From Lentisphaeria bacterium (lineage in GTDB: Bacteria; Verrucomicrobiota; Lentisphaeria; Victivallales; Victivallaceae): a DNA stretch of 64,000 nt. The translations under genes and the position numbers were made by a program. This document shows positions 6,714-15,672 of the stretch, piece after piece. How positions within the stretch are numbered: the stretch's first letter is position 1; every line of letters begins with the position of its first letter. The notes beneath the pieces are model-generated. The model did not search any database and was not told the origin of the DNA. It was given only the letters and a program-made list of their open reading frames with translations. Location: positions 1-64,000 of the forward strand of contig JAFTIA010000104.1 of the NCBI GenBank assembly GCA_017457105.1, in the 5' to 3' direction.

Positions 6714-9104
6714 TCAGCGGTTATTGATGTAACGCTGGATCTCGCCGATATTGACGGAGGTGCTGACCGAACCATCCGCATGCTGGATCACCAGCGTGGG
6801 GACCTGACGGATATCGCCGGCCATTTCCGTAATGGCGCGGGCAGCTTCCTGATCCTGATCCGCCACCAGTACGGCGTATTCCAGACCGGCCTTGTCAAGG
6901 AAGTTCTTTGCCATACGGCAGTTGCCGCAGGTGGAGGTGGTGACAAGCGTCAATTTATCCGTACCTGCTGCGTGATCATGCCCGCAGCTGCAGCTTTCGG
7001 CAGCACTGGGGGCTGCGGGGGCAAATTCCCGTTTCAGAGCGGAGGCGGCATTGTAAACCTTCCGTTCCTTGTATTCCTGGGTCTTCCCTGCGTTCCAGTT
7101 CTGGACGGGCCGGTAGTAGCCTGTGATACGGCTGTAAACTTCCGTGCGGTTGCCGCAGTCCGGACAGGTGAACTGTTCGCCGGCAATGTACCCGTGATCC
7201 CGGCACACAGAATAGGTGGGGCTCAGGGTGTAATACGGCAGTTTGTAATTTTCTGCGATCTTCCGGACCAGATTGGCAGCGGACTTCCAGTCCGGCATCT
7301 TTTCCCCGAGGAAGCCGTGGAAAACGGTGCCGGAGGTGTAAAGGGTCTGCAGTTTGTCCTGAATATCCAGTGCGGAGAAGATGTCATCGCTGTACCACAC
7401 CGGCAGATGGGAACTGTTGGTGTAATACGGGGTTTCATCCCCGGCAGTGATGATTTTGTCAAACCGCTTCTTGTCATGCATGGCAAGCCGGTAACTGGTG
7501 GATTCAGCCGGAGTGGCTTCCAGATTGTAGAGGTCGCCATACTGTTCCTGATAATCGGAAAGGCGTTCCCGCATGTGATTGAGCACTTCCTGGGTAAATT
7601 CCTGGGCCTCTTCGCTGGAGAGGTCTTTGCCCACCCATTTGGCGTTCAGACAGGCTTCATTCATCCCCAGAAGACCGATGGTGGAGAAGTGGTTGTTGAA
7701 GGTCCCCAGATACCGCTTGGTGTAGGGATACAAACCTTCATCCAGCAGTTTGGAGATCACGCCGCGCTTGATTTTCAAACTCCGGGCGGAAATATCCATC
7801 ATCAGATCCAGCCGGGCATAGAAGTCTTCCTTGTTTTCCGCAAGGTAGGCGATGCGGGGCATGTTGATGGTCACCACGCCGATGGACCCGGTGCTTTCGC
7901 CGCTGCCGAAGTAGCCGCCGGACTTTTTCCGCAGTTCCCGCAGATCCAGCCGCAGACGGCAGCACATGGAGCGGATATCGCTGGGTTCCATGTCGCTGTT
8001 GACATAGTTGGAGAAGTACGGCGTACCGTATTTGGCGGTCATTTCAAAGAGCAGCTTGTTGTTTTCGCTGTCGCTCCAGTCAAAATCCCGGGTGATGGAG
8101 TAGGTGGGGATGGGGTACTGGAAGCCGCGGCCGTTGGCATCACCTTCGATCATGGTTTCGATGAAGGCACGGTTGACCATGTCCATTTCCTTCTGGCAGT
8201 CTTTGTACTTGAAATCCATCTCCTTGCCGCCGACGATGCAGGGCTGTTCAGCAAGGTCGGCGGGAACCGTCCAGTCCAGCGTGATGTTGCTGAAGGGGGC
8301 CTGTGTCCCCCAGCGGCTCGGGGTATTCACGCCGAAAATGAAGGATTCGATGCACTTTTTCACCTGCCCGTAGTCCAGTTTATCCACACGGACGAAGGGG
8401 GCAAGATAGGTATCAAAAGAGCTGAACGCCTGTGCGCCCGCCCATTCGTTCTGCATGATGCCGAGGAAGTTCACCATCTGGTTGCACAGCGTGGCAAGGT
8501 GGGAAGCCGGTGCAGAAGTGATCTTGCCGGGGACGCCGCCCAACCCTTCCTTGATGAGCTGGCGCAGGGACCAGCCGGCACAGTAGCCGGTCAGCATGGA
8601 AAGGTCGTGCAAATGGATATCCGCATTGCGGTGGGCGTTGGCGATCTGGTCGTCATAAATTTCGGAAAGCCAGTAATTTGCAGTAATGGCACCGCTGTTG
8701 GAAAGGATCAAACCGCCCACAGAGTAGGTCACGGTGGAGTTTTCCTTTACACGCCAGTCGTTGATTTTGACATAATCGTCCACAGTCTTTTTGAAGTCCA
8801 GGATGGTGGACTGGGCATCACGCAATTTTGCCCGCTGACGGCGGTAAAGGATATAGGCTTTGGCAACATCGCTGTAACCGGCCTGCACCAGCACGGATTC
8901 CACGGAGTCCTGAATATCTTCCACCTGGATCAGGCCTTCCTTGATCTTCGGCTCAAAATCCGCCGTGACCTTGAGGGCGATAAAGTCGATAATGGAGGGA
9001 TTGTACTGTTTCTCCTGCGCCTCAAAAGCCATTTTGATCGCATCGGAGATCTTCTTCAGATCAAACTCCACATTTTTCCCGTTGCGCTTCTGAACCTGAT
9101 ACAT
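6714..9104 (-). CDS. nrdD: Anaerobic (class III) ribonucleoside-triphosphate reductase with C-terminal glutaredoxin-like domain
   Basis: A 796-residue oxygen-sensitive enzyme that makes deoxyribonucleotides with a glycyl radical installed by its radical-SAM activase. An ATP-cone occupies residues ~1-90 (VQKRNGKNVEFD). The catalytic barrel includes SDIRSMCCRLRLD and SGGYFGSGESTGSIG. A zinc site (CRDHG and CPDCG, ~630-650) precedes the glycyl radical loop RITGYYRP near residue 663. The last ~80 residues form a thioredoxin-fold domain with the active site CGNC (~726) and cis-proline QVPTLV, an unusual fusion suggesting a built-in disulphide reductant. ATG at 9104 is the only start matching the family N-terminus. 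It is downstream of nrdG and presumably under NrdR control. Confidence 0.95.
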   Translation of the reverse strand: MYQVQKRNGKNVEFDLKKISDAIKMAFEAQEKQYNPSIIDFIALKVTADFEPKIKEGLIQVEDIQDSVESVLVQAGYSDVAKAYILYRRQRAKLRDAQSTILDFKKTVDDYVKINDWRVKENSTVTYSVGGLILSNSGAITANYWLSEIYDDQIANAHRNADIHLHDLSMLTGYCAGWSLRQLIKEGLGGVPGKITSAPASHLATLCNQMVNFLGIMQNEWAGAQAFSSFDTYLAPFVRVDKLDYGQVKKCIESFIFGVNTPSRWGTQAPFSNITLDWTVPADLAEQPCIVGGKEMDFKYKDCQKEMDMVNRAFIETMIEGDANGRGFQYPIPTYSITRDFDWSDSENNKLLFEMTAKYGTPYFSNYVNSDMEPSDIRSMCCRLRLDLRELRKKSGGYFGSGESTGSIGVVTINMPRIAYLAENKEDFYARLDLMMDISARSLKIKRGVISKLLDEGLYPYTKRYLGTFNNHFSTIGLLGMNEACLNAKWVGKDLSSEEAQEFTQEVLNHMRERLSDYQEQYGDLYNLEATPAESTSYRLAMHDKKRFDKIITAGDETPYYTNSSHLPVWYSDDIFSALDIQDKLQTLYTSGTVFHGFLGEKMPDWKSAANLVRKIAENYKLPYYTLSPTYSVCRDHGYIAGEQFTCPDCGNRTEVYSRITGYYRPVQNWNAGKTQEYKERKVYNAASALKREFAPAAPSAAESCSCGHDHAAGTDKLTLVTTSTCGNCRMAKNFLDKAGLEYAVLVADQDQEAARAITEMAGDIRQVPTLVIQHADGSVSTSVNIGEIQRYINNR

Positions 9105-9175
9105 TTTCCCCGCTTCCTTCCTTTCCTGATTCTGATTTTGTGTTGTTTCTATCTTAAAAATTCTGTAAACTTTCT

Positions 9176-9865
9176 TTACTTGCCCCGGATGACCGCTCCG
9201 GGGATAAATACCTGCACCGCAGCAAGACACTCCTGCATCTGTGCGGCGGATACAGGATACCCCGCATCCGGCTTCAGCACCTCTCCGGAATCCAGAAAGG
9301 GCTGCAGAAAATACCGCTCCACCCCGCCGAGCCACCGGCCGATGGCGGTAAAATCCGCCGCTTCATGGAGATTGCCCGTGACCGTGGTCCGGAATTCAAA
9401 GGGGATCCGGCAATTCCGCAGGATCTCCACACTTTTCTCCACCTGTTCCAACGCTTCACAACCGGCTGTGGCCGCATATTTGGCAGGGGCATTTTTGATG
9501 TCCATTGCCACATAATCCAGCAATCCAGCATCCAGCAAGGCGCGCAATTTTTCCGGGAAAGATCCATTGGTATCCAGCTTCACCTGAAACCCCAGTTCCC
9601 GCACCTTTGCAATGAAATCCGGCAACCCGGCATGGATCAGCGGTTCACCGCCTGTGATGCAAACGCCGTCAAGCAGACCGGATCGCTTCTTCAGAAACTG
9701 CAAAATCTCCTCTTCCGGCATCATGCCGGAGGGGGTTGCCCCCCCGTGAACCAGCTCCGGATTGTGGCAGAAGGGACAGCGGAAATTGCACCCGCCTGTA
9801 AACACCGTACATGCCACCTTGCCGGGATAGTCCAACAGGGTCATTTTCTGTAAGCCGAATTCCAT
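9176..9865 (-). CDS. nrdG: Anaerobic ribonucleotide reductase activating protein (radical SAM, NrdG2 type)
   Basis: A 229-residue radical-SAM protein with the iron-sulphur motif CNFRCPFC (Cys26, Cys30, Cys33), SAM-binding GGEP (~95-98) and the start segment LLDYPGKVACTVFTGGC typical of the NrdG2 subfamily. It cleaves SAM to abstract hydrogen from the reductase glycine. ATG at 9865 follows GGAGAG. It is the first gene of the nrdG-nrdD operon, with 71 nt between the genes. A pyruvate-formate-lyase activase role is less likely given the neighbour. Confidence 0.9.
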   Translation of the reverse strand: MEFGLQKMTLLDYPGKVACTVFTGGCNFRCPFCHNPELVHGGATPSGMMPEEEILQFLKKRSGLLDGVCITGGEPLIHAGLPDFIAKVRELGFQVKLDTNGSFPEKLRALLDAGLLDYVAMDIKNAPAKYAATAGCEALEQVEKSVEILRNCRIPFEFRTTVTGNLHEAADFTAIGRWLGGVERYFLQPFLDSGEVLKPDAGYPVSAAQMQECLAAVQVFIPGAVIRGK

Positions 9866-9915
9866 TTTATCTCTCCATAAAACAGGAACGCATCCATCGT
9901 CCGCAAAAGACAAGG

Positions 9916-9962
9916 ACACAATATATAGTGTCTATTGATTTTGTCAACCACAATATTTGTAT
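9916..9962 (-). promoter_or_regulatory. Tandem NrdR boxes over the nrdG promoter
   Basis: Two 16-bp sites, ACACAATATATAGTGT (9916-9931) and ACCACAATATTTGTAT (9947-9962), start 31 bp apart, that is, three helical turns. Both fit the known NrdR box (acaCwAtATaTwGtgt). The first matches every core position. NrdR is the ATP/dATP-sensing repressor of ribonucleotide reductase operons. Confidence 0.85.
9920..9947 (-). promoter_or_regulatory. Promoter of the nrdG-nrdD operon
   Basis: On the minus strand TTGACA (9942-9947), 16 bp, TATATT (9920-9925). The -10 is buried in NrdR box 1 and the -35 touches box 2, which explains repression by NrdR. Confidence 0.75.
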
Positions 9963-10073
9963 TTTTTTGAAATTTTTAAAAATTGAGGCGGGGAGCATTT
10001 TTTTGTGCCGTCACGGTATTTTTTTATCATCCGAAATAATGGAAAAATGGTGGGGGAAGTGCGGAAAAAACAC

Positions 10074-10102
10074 TTGAAAAATACCGGGAAATGTGGTATT
10101 AT
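10074..10102 (+). promoter_or_regulatory. Promoter of the frameshifted heparinase-like gene
   Basis: TTGAAA (10074-10079), 17 bp, TATTAT (10097-10102), 42 nt before the chosen start codon. Confidence 0.6.
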
Positions 10103-10144
10103 TTTATTATGTATATAAAAGGATCGAAAGACAGGAGCGCAACG

Positions 10145-11278
10145 GTGAAAAAATATGTGTTGATGTTGGCGGCGGCCATGCTGGGGCTGGGGCTTGCGGC
10201 GGAACCTCTGGAAGTGGCTTCTTTTGCCATGGAAAACAAGGGAAAAGTCACTTCTCCCTCTGCCGGAGTGTACCGGATGGATGGGGTGAGTATTCAGAAT
10301 CCTCCGGGGAAATCGGCGCAATATTGCCGGTTTGTTCTCACCTTCAAGGAGCCGGTGGATCTGCGGCATCAGACATTGAGTTTCAAGGCCTCCACTGAAA
10401 CACCGGAAAAGATCGTGGCCTTTTATGTCCGTGCCTACGGAAGCAATCCCAAAAAACCGGATGCCAGTTTCAACAATTATACCCCTCTTTTTCAGCGGAC
10501 CCCCGGAGCGATCCAGTTCCGCCTCCGGGAAAAAAAGAGTTATGCGCCGTTTTTCTGGGAACAGGCAGTCGTTACCGGCAAGGCGGCGGACGGGGTGACC
10601 AAATTACAGTTTCTGGTGGGGACCCGTACGGCAAACAGCAATATCCAGTTGACCGTTTCCGACCTTCAGATTTCGGGAAGGCCTGCCGGTGATGCAGTGG
10701 AGATCGCCTCCATTCAGCCGGAACGGAATGTGAAAGTAACAGAGGTGACTCCCGGGACGTATCAGATGAAAGCCATGAGCGGTGTGAATCCTCCGGGGAG
10801 ATCGTCGCAATATTGCCGGTTCGTTCTCACACTCAAGGAGCCTGTGGATCTGCGGAACGCCCAGTTGCGGATGAAGGTTTCCAGCCGGACCGGGGAGAAA
10901 ATCACGGCTTTCTACATCCGTGCATACGGCAGTGATCCCAAAAAGCCGGATGCCAGTTTCTATAAATACGCCGCTCTTTTCAAGAATCAGAAGGCACCGC
11001 TGCCGCTCCGTCTGCAGGAAGGCAAAAGCGGTGTGTTGGCGTGGGAGGCCAATACTGTCACAGGGGTTCCGGCGGACAAAATCACCCGGCTGCAGTTTCT
11101 GGTGGGGACCCGTACCGAAAACAGTCCCATTGAACTGACGGTTTCCGATATGACACTGGTGGGCGGTGCATTGCCTCACCGTGCCGATGCCGCTCTTGCT
11201 GTTCCGGAATTTTTCAATCCGGAACGGGTGAGCGTAACCAACGGAAAAGTGGATTTAAAAAAAAAGAGTTGCTTATAA
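10145..11278 (+). CDS. Secreted two-module protein: 5' part of a frameshifted heparinase II/III-like gene
   Basis: From GTG at 10145 (AGGAG 8 nt upstream) this encodes 377 residues: a signal peptide (KKYVLMLAAAMLGLGLAAEP) and two homologous ~160-residue modules (about 21-190 and 195-355) that share PPGKSAQYCRFVLT, FYVRAYGSNPKKPDASF and LQFLVGTRTANS. They look like beta-sandwich carbohydrate-binding modules. A third module begins at FFNPERVSVTNGKVDL, but the frame ends 12 nt after an A9 run. The next open frame, -1 relative to this one, completes the third module and adds a heparinase catalytic region. The two parts are very probably one gene, interrupted by mutation or joined by slippage. Confidence 0.75.
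   Translation: MKKYVLMLAAAMLGLGLAAEPLEVASFAMENKGKVTSPSAGVYRMDGVSIQNPPGKSAQYCRFVLTFKEPVDLRHQTLSFKASTETPEKIVAFYVRAYGSNPKKPDASFNNYTPLFQRTPGAIQFRLREKKSYAPFFWEQAVVTGKAADGVTKLQFLVGTRTANSNIQLTVSDLQISGRPAGDAVEIASIQPERNVKVTEVTPGTYQMKAMSGVNPPGRSSQYCRFVLTLKEPVDLRNAQLRMKVSSRTGEKITAFYIRAYGSDPKKPDASFYKYAALFKNQKAPLPLRLQEGKSGVLAWEANTVTGVPADKITRLQFLVGTRTENSPIELTVSDMTLVGGALPHRADAALAVPEFFNPERVSVTNGKVDLKKKSCL
11257..11266 (+). other. A9 run with dnaX-type slippery heptamer at the frameshift
   Basis: Nine A followed by G. Read in the upstream frame, the last seven bases are A AAA AAG, the same heptamer that drives -1 frameshifting in E. coli dnaX. A -1 slip makes the next codon GAG, entering the downstream frame exactly (KKKELLITTP). 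No Shine-Dalgarno stimulator and only a weak downstream hairpin (ACCC/GGGT) are visible. Confidence 0.6.
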
Positions 11279-14200
11279 CTACCCCGGGGAACAATCGGGT
11301 CATCTTTGAAGTTGAACTGCCGTTTACGGTGGATATGACCGGCAAACAGTTTGCTTTTACCCTCAAAACGGCAGATGTTACAGTTATCCGGGATATCCGG
11401 ACACTGTTTTTTCAGGAGGGGGATGCCAAACCGGCATGGCTTCACTGCGCCTGGGGGGCTCCGCTGGAAGTGACTCCCGGCGGGCGTTTTGTGGTCTATG
11501 AGGCCAGTGCCGGAGCCACGCTGAAAAGTGAATACCGGGAAATTTCCCGAAAACCTGCCAAAAAAGTCAACCGTTTTCAGCTGCAGCTGGCGGTGGCTTT
11601 GCCGGAAAAAAGTCCGGTAAAAATCGAATTGTCGGATATCCGCATTGAGCCGCAAGCCCCCACCGGGCTTGCCGCCACAGACAACTGGAGCCCGGTTCCG
11701 GTCTATGCCAAAACGCCCGCCAGAGTACAGCACCCGGTGGGCCCCATCCGGGAGGATGCCATTGCCCGCGCCCGGGAAAATGTTAAAAATCACGCCTGGG
11801 CAGTCAAACAGATGGAAAACTTCCGTTCCATCGGAAAACATTGGCTGAACATGAAAAAAGAGGACATTCCCCGCTGGATCCCCGAAGAAGATGCCTTTTT
11901 CAAATGTGTCTGCCCCAACTGCCGTACCGCTACGGAATTTGCCTGGGCCGGCAGTAAAGCGATTTCGCCGGACGGCAATACCCTTATTTGCCAGAAGTGC
12001 AAAATGACTTTCCCCAACGAAAAGTATCCGGAAAATCACACCTATACCATTGAAAGACCGGATGGAAGTTTGAAAACGATCCGCTGTTATCTCGGTCCGG
12101 ACCAGATCACCGGCGGGGAAAATATGGGGCCCCGGCATCATATTACAGGCGCCCTCAATTATGTAAAGATCCGGCACCTTGCCGCCATCCGTCATGTAGC
12201 ACTGCTTTACGCGCTGGACCCGAAAAAGGAATATGCCGAACGGGTGCGGGATGTTCTTTTGCGTGCCGCCGAAGTGTATCCCGGGTATTCGGTGAAATTC
12301 CGTTCCACCGTGTATAAAAATCCCCGGGAGGGTCATTACATGGCAGGGAAATTCCATTCCTGGAAATTTTCCGACAGCGGGATCATATCCAGTCTGATGC
12401 TCGCCTATACCCTGACCGTGAACAGCGGTGTTTATTCCGATGCGGACAAGGTCGCCATCGAAAACGGTCTTGCCAGGGAATTTCTCTGGCTCATGACCGC
12501 GTATCCCCCCTCTGCGGATTATTGCAGCAACGCCGTCCCCGCCCATTATAACGCCGCAGCCATCTGTGCAGCGGTGCTGGGCGACCACGATGCCATGCAG
12601 TGGGTACTGCAAAGTCTGCCTGATTTTCTGAAAACCTATTACCGGCGGGACGGCTTCTGGCACGAAGCCACCCCCAGTTATGCCAATATGGCCAACGGGC
12701 CTCTCAATTATCTTGCCGCCACACTGCACGGTTATTCGGATGCGGCGGATTATCGGGGAAAAGACCGGTATGACAATATCGACATCATAGCCCTGCTTCC
12801 CCAGTTGGGGCAGGTATTGAACTGCATGGCTGTGGGGGTGCTGCCCACCGGATGTCTGCCTGCGGTGAATGACAGTGCTTATCAGGCACGGCAGAATGTG
12901 ATGCCGCTGGACCAGATCGCACTCCTGCGCCCCACGGAAAGCAATAAACGCCTTGCGGCGTACTTTGCCAGGCGTTATCCTGTACCGTGGGAACGGGACT
13001 CCCTCTTTTCCCGGGCGGCGGATGCAGACCCCAACGAGCCCCGGCCGGAGATCCTGAACCGGAGCCGGATCCTGCCCGGCGGCGGCTGGGCGATCCTGCG
13101 GCGGCCGGAAAGTGCGGAAAAGAGTGCCACGGTATTGACATATCCATTCTTTTCCAGTTCTCACAGTCACCACAGCACGCTGGGGTTCATCGTCTGCGAA
13201 AATGGGGAGGAAGTCATCAGCGACCTGGGGTATCAGAGCTGCTGGCACCCGGAATACAAGTGGATCCTGTCTCCGCTGGCGCATAATCTTGTAGTGGTGG
13301 ACGGCTTTCCCCAGCAGTCCGGGAAATACGCTGAAATCGAACTTTTTGCCGGACACACGGATATTCTGGCGGTGCGTGCCGCCGGATACCGGACTGCGGC
13401 TCCCGGCGTGACCCGTCATGCCCGGACACTGCTGGATCTTCCGCTGCCCGGGGCCCGGAAATATCTGGTGGATCTCTTTGAAGTCCGGGGCGGAAAACGC
13501 CACACCTATGTTTTCCATGCAGACGGCCCCGGATTTTCCGCCGGAGAACTGGCTTTGAAGCCGGACAAGGCTTCCCGGATCGGCGGTCCGGTGCTGGGAA
13601 CAACTTTTATGACCAATGTCCGCTCGGCAGATCTGGCAAAAGGGATCCACCGTTTTGAGTGGACTTATGACAGTAAAAATGTGACTGCAAGCCACATTGC
13701 CCTTGCCAAAAACGGCTTGCTGGTGCTGGGCGAAGGGCCCGGCGCACGGGCTCATTCTCTGGAAAAGAAGCCGCTTCATGTGATCACCGTGGAACAGGCA
13801 GGTCCGGAAAACCTTTTTGCAGCAGTGATCGAAACCTCCGCCCCCGGCAAAGCTGCGGTGCAGCGTGTTCAGCGGGAAGAACTTCCTGACGGGACAAAAC
13901 TGACCGTCAAACACCTGTTCGGCCGGGATGAAATCACCTTTTACCGGAATACGGACATGGTGGTGATGCGTTATACCGCAGAAGAGCAGCTTGCTTCCGT
14001 CTGGATCTCCGGCGATCGTGAAGCCGCCGGGGTCAAGGGTTATCCGGAATACCGCGGGAAGATTTTGAAGGTGGAAAAAGACGGCCGCACCCTTGTGACA
14101 GATTTGAAGGCTCTGCCTGAAGGATATGACCTTTCCGGCAAGATCCTTTCCATAGATGGTTTGGGGGACGGGGCCTACCGTATCGATTCTGTCCAAATGG

Positions 14201-14316
14201 CCAACGTTGGAGCGGTGATCAAACTTGATCCGGAGGAGATCCCCCGGGAGGTGAAAGCCGGAAAAACATTCCGTTTCCGCCCGGTGGTGGAAAAGATTTT
14301 CCTCCCCCGGCAGTGA
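11269..14316 (+). CDS. Heparinase II/III-like catalytic part of the frameshifted gene
   Basis: About 1015 residues in the -1 frame after the A9 run, with no initiation signal of its own (the first possible codon is TTG without a ribosome site). It starts with the rest of a third beta-sandwich module (IFEVELPFTVDMTGK, to ~130). There follow an alpha-helical toroid (~170-560), with a zinc-ribbon-like insertion (CVCPNCRT and CQKCKM, ~205-245), and a C-terminal beta-sheet domain with SHSHHSTLGFIV and LAHNLVVVDG typical of heparinase II/III lyases. It would cleave uronic-acid polysaccharides outside the cell if expressed. Its stop codon abuts the stop of the next, convergent gene. Confidence 0.75.
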   Translation: MLITTPGNNRVIFEVELPFTVDMTGKQFAFTLKTADVTVIRDIRTLFFQEGDAKPAWLHCAWGAPLEVTPGGRFVVYEASAGATLKSEYREISRKPAKKVNRFQLQLAVALPEKSPVKIELSDIRIEPQAPTGLAATDNWSPVPVYAKTPARVQHPVGPIREDAIARARENVKNHAWAVKQMENFRSIGKHWLNMKKEDIPRWIPEEDAFFKCVCPNCRTATEFAWAGSKAISPDGNTLICQKCKMTFPNEKYPENHTYTIERPDGSLKTIRCYLGPDQITGGENMGPRHHITGALNYVKIRHLAAIRHVALLYALDPKKEYAERVRDVLLRAAEVYPGYSVKFRSTVYKNPREGHYMAGKFHSWKFSDSGIISSLMLAYTLTVNSGVYSDADKVAIENGLAREFLWLMTAYPPSADYCSNAVPAHYNAAAICAAVLGDHDAMQWVLQSLPDFLKTYYRRDGFWHEATPSYANMANGPLNYLAATLHGYSDAADYRGKDRYDNIDIIALLPQLGQVLNCMAVGVLPTGCLPAVNDSAYQARQNVMPLDQIALLRPTESNKRLAAYFARRYPVPWERDSLFSRAADADPNEPRPEILNRSRILPGGGWAILRRPESAEKSATVLTYPFFSSSHSHHSTLGFIVCENGEEVISDLGYQSCWHPEYKWILSPLAHNLVVVDGFPQQSGKYAEIELFAGHTDILAVRAAGYRTAAPGVTRHARTLLDLPLPGARKYLVDLFEVRGGKRHTYVFHADGPGFSAGELALKPDKASRIGGPVLGTTFMTNVRSADLAKGIHRFEWTYDSKNVTASHIALAKNGLLVLGEGPGARAHSLEKKPLHVITVEQAGPENLFAAVIETSAPGKAAVQRVQREELPDGTKLTVKHLFGRDEITFYRNTDMVVMRYTAEEQLASVWISGDREAAGVKGYPEYRGKILKVEKDGRTLVTDLKALPEGYDLSGKILSIDGLGDGAYRIDSVQMANVGAVIKLDPEEIPREVKAGKTFRFRPVVEKIFLPRQ

Positions 14317-15666
14317 TCAGTGTTTTTTTTCGGGACGGATGAAAATATCGTTTGCCACGGTGTCAATACTCCGGAAAGAGTTTTGCCGTGGCAGATTGGT
14401 CCGGCATCCGGGAGCCGTTTGGAAATATTCCATTCCCAATTCATTGCATCCCGGATCCGGTGCTGTGCCGTGAGCCGGGAAGAGGATGGGCATATTGTTT
14501 TCCGCTTCTACTGCCCGGTCCAGATAGAGAAGATTTTTTTCCGGTTCCACCCGGATGATCCGGGCCGGAAGACGGGAATCGCCGATCCAGATGGTGTCCG
14601 GTATTTGCAGGCGGGTGAGCCCCTGCGGGATAAAAAATCCGGCATTGTTGACCGGGAGAACATTGCTTCCTGAAACGTTCCCGCGCACATGAGTAATGGC
14701 TTTCCCTGTATCCACTGCGGAATGAGTCAAATTCAGACGGAGAGTATGGAGCCCCCACCGTAAATTCTTTTTATTGGTGAGAAACAGATCGTTAACACTG
14801 TTCTCCGGCATCTTTTGGGGGCGTTTCCCGAAAATGGTATTATGAGTTGAGCGGGCTTGGATGATCTCCGGCTTTGCCGGAAAGCCGCCGGAAAAAAGAA
14901 TGTTTCTCCGGAAAAGGACAAAGGGAGATTTCCAGAGGGAGGAATGAGGATGGGCTTTTGTCCAACTGCATTGATGCAGAAAAAGTTCTACCGGCCCGGA
15001 CTGGAGTTCCGGCCCGGATGTACCGTTTTCAAACAGACAGAGATGAAAGGTGTTTCCGCTTCCCTTTCCGGAAAAGACAATGCTGTGATCTTTGCCGGAA
15101 AAGGTGCAATTTTTCCACAGAAGATCACTGCAGTTCCGTATTTGCCACCGGCTGGTATTTTTTCCGGAATTGCTCAACTGGCAATGGAGAAAAATGGCGG
15201 TATGGATGTCGTCCATTTCTCCCGGGGCGCACATATCCATATACCGGAAAACAAGCCGTTCCGAATCCCGGCAGACCATCCCGGTGCCTCCATCTTCGCC
15301 GGAAAGGCGCAAGCCGGAAATTTCGGCAAACCACACCTGATCCATCCGTATCGCCGGGGCTCCGGCGGGAGGGCGCAAAATGACTTTGCCGGGATGGACG
15401 GCAAAAATATACACCGGCTGCTGCCCCCGGGAGGAGGGGGCAAAAGGGATACGCAAAGAAAGCGTCTCCGTGTAAGTGCCATCTAAAATGGCCAACTGGT
15501 CGCCGGGCTTCAATCTGCTCCCGGCTTTTGCCAGTGATTTCCACGGTTTCTGCAGTGTACCGGGGTTGCGGTCATTGCCTTCCGGGGAAAGAAAATACTG
15601 TTTCCCCCAGAGCGGCAATGCCAGAATGACGATCAGGAGCGCCAGAATTCCCCGATACCGGATCAT
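14317..15666 (-). CDS. Secreted beta-helix protein (DUF1565-like)
   Basis: A 449-residue exported protein with a signal peptide (ILALLIVILALPLWGKQ), then FLSPEGNDRNPGTLQKPWKSLAKA, the standard opening of pectate-lyase-fold proteins with a DUF1565 start (xxGxDxNPGT...PW). Irregular beta-helix coils follow (RNCSDLLWKNCTFSG). No catalytic residues can be assigned. It is the last gene of a four-gene operon, 6 nt after the larger beta-helix gene. Its stop codon directly abuts that of the convergent heparinase-like gene in the palindrome TGATCA. Confidence 0.72.
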   Translation of the reverse strand: MIRYRGILALLIVILALPLWGKQYFLSPEGNDRNPGTLQKPWKSLAKAGSRLKPGDQLAILDGTYTETLSLRIPFAPSSRGQQPVYIFAVHPGKVILRPPAGAPAIRMDQVWFAEISGLRLSGEDGGTGMVCRDSERLVFRYMDMCAPGEMDDIHTAIFLHCQLSNSGKNTSRWQIRNCSDLLWKNCTFSGKDHSIVFSGKGSGNTFHLCLFENGTSGPELQSGPVELFLHQCSWTKAHPHSSLWKSPFVLFRRNILFSGGFPAKPEIIQARSTHNTIFGKRPQKMPENSVNDLFLTNKKNLRWGLHTLRLNLTHSAVDTGKAITHVRGNVSGSNVLPVNNAGFFIPQGLTRLQIPDTIWIGDSRLPARIIRVEPEKNLLYLDRAVEAENNMPILFPAHGTAPDPGCNELGMEYFQTAPGCRTNLPRQNSFRSIDTVANDIFIRPEKKH

Positions 15667-15672
15667 ATTAAA

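Noticed and set aside
6714-9335. An N-terminally extended NrdD of 873 residues
   Set aside because: The extra 77 residues overlap nrdG in another frame and the ATP-cone starts right after ATG 9104.
11176-14196. A 1006-codon open frame on the minus strand opposite the heparinase-like gene
   Set aside because: It mirrors the codon pattern of the real gene, has low-complexity His/Phe/Gly-rich composition and no ribosome site; similar shadows lie opposite nrdD (6639-9515) and the symporter (30718-33381).
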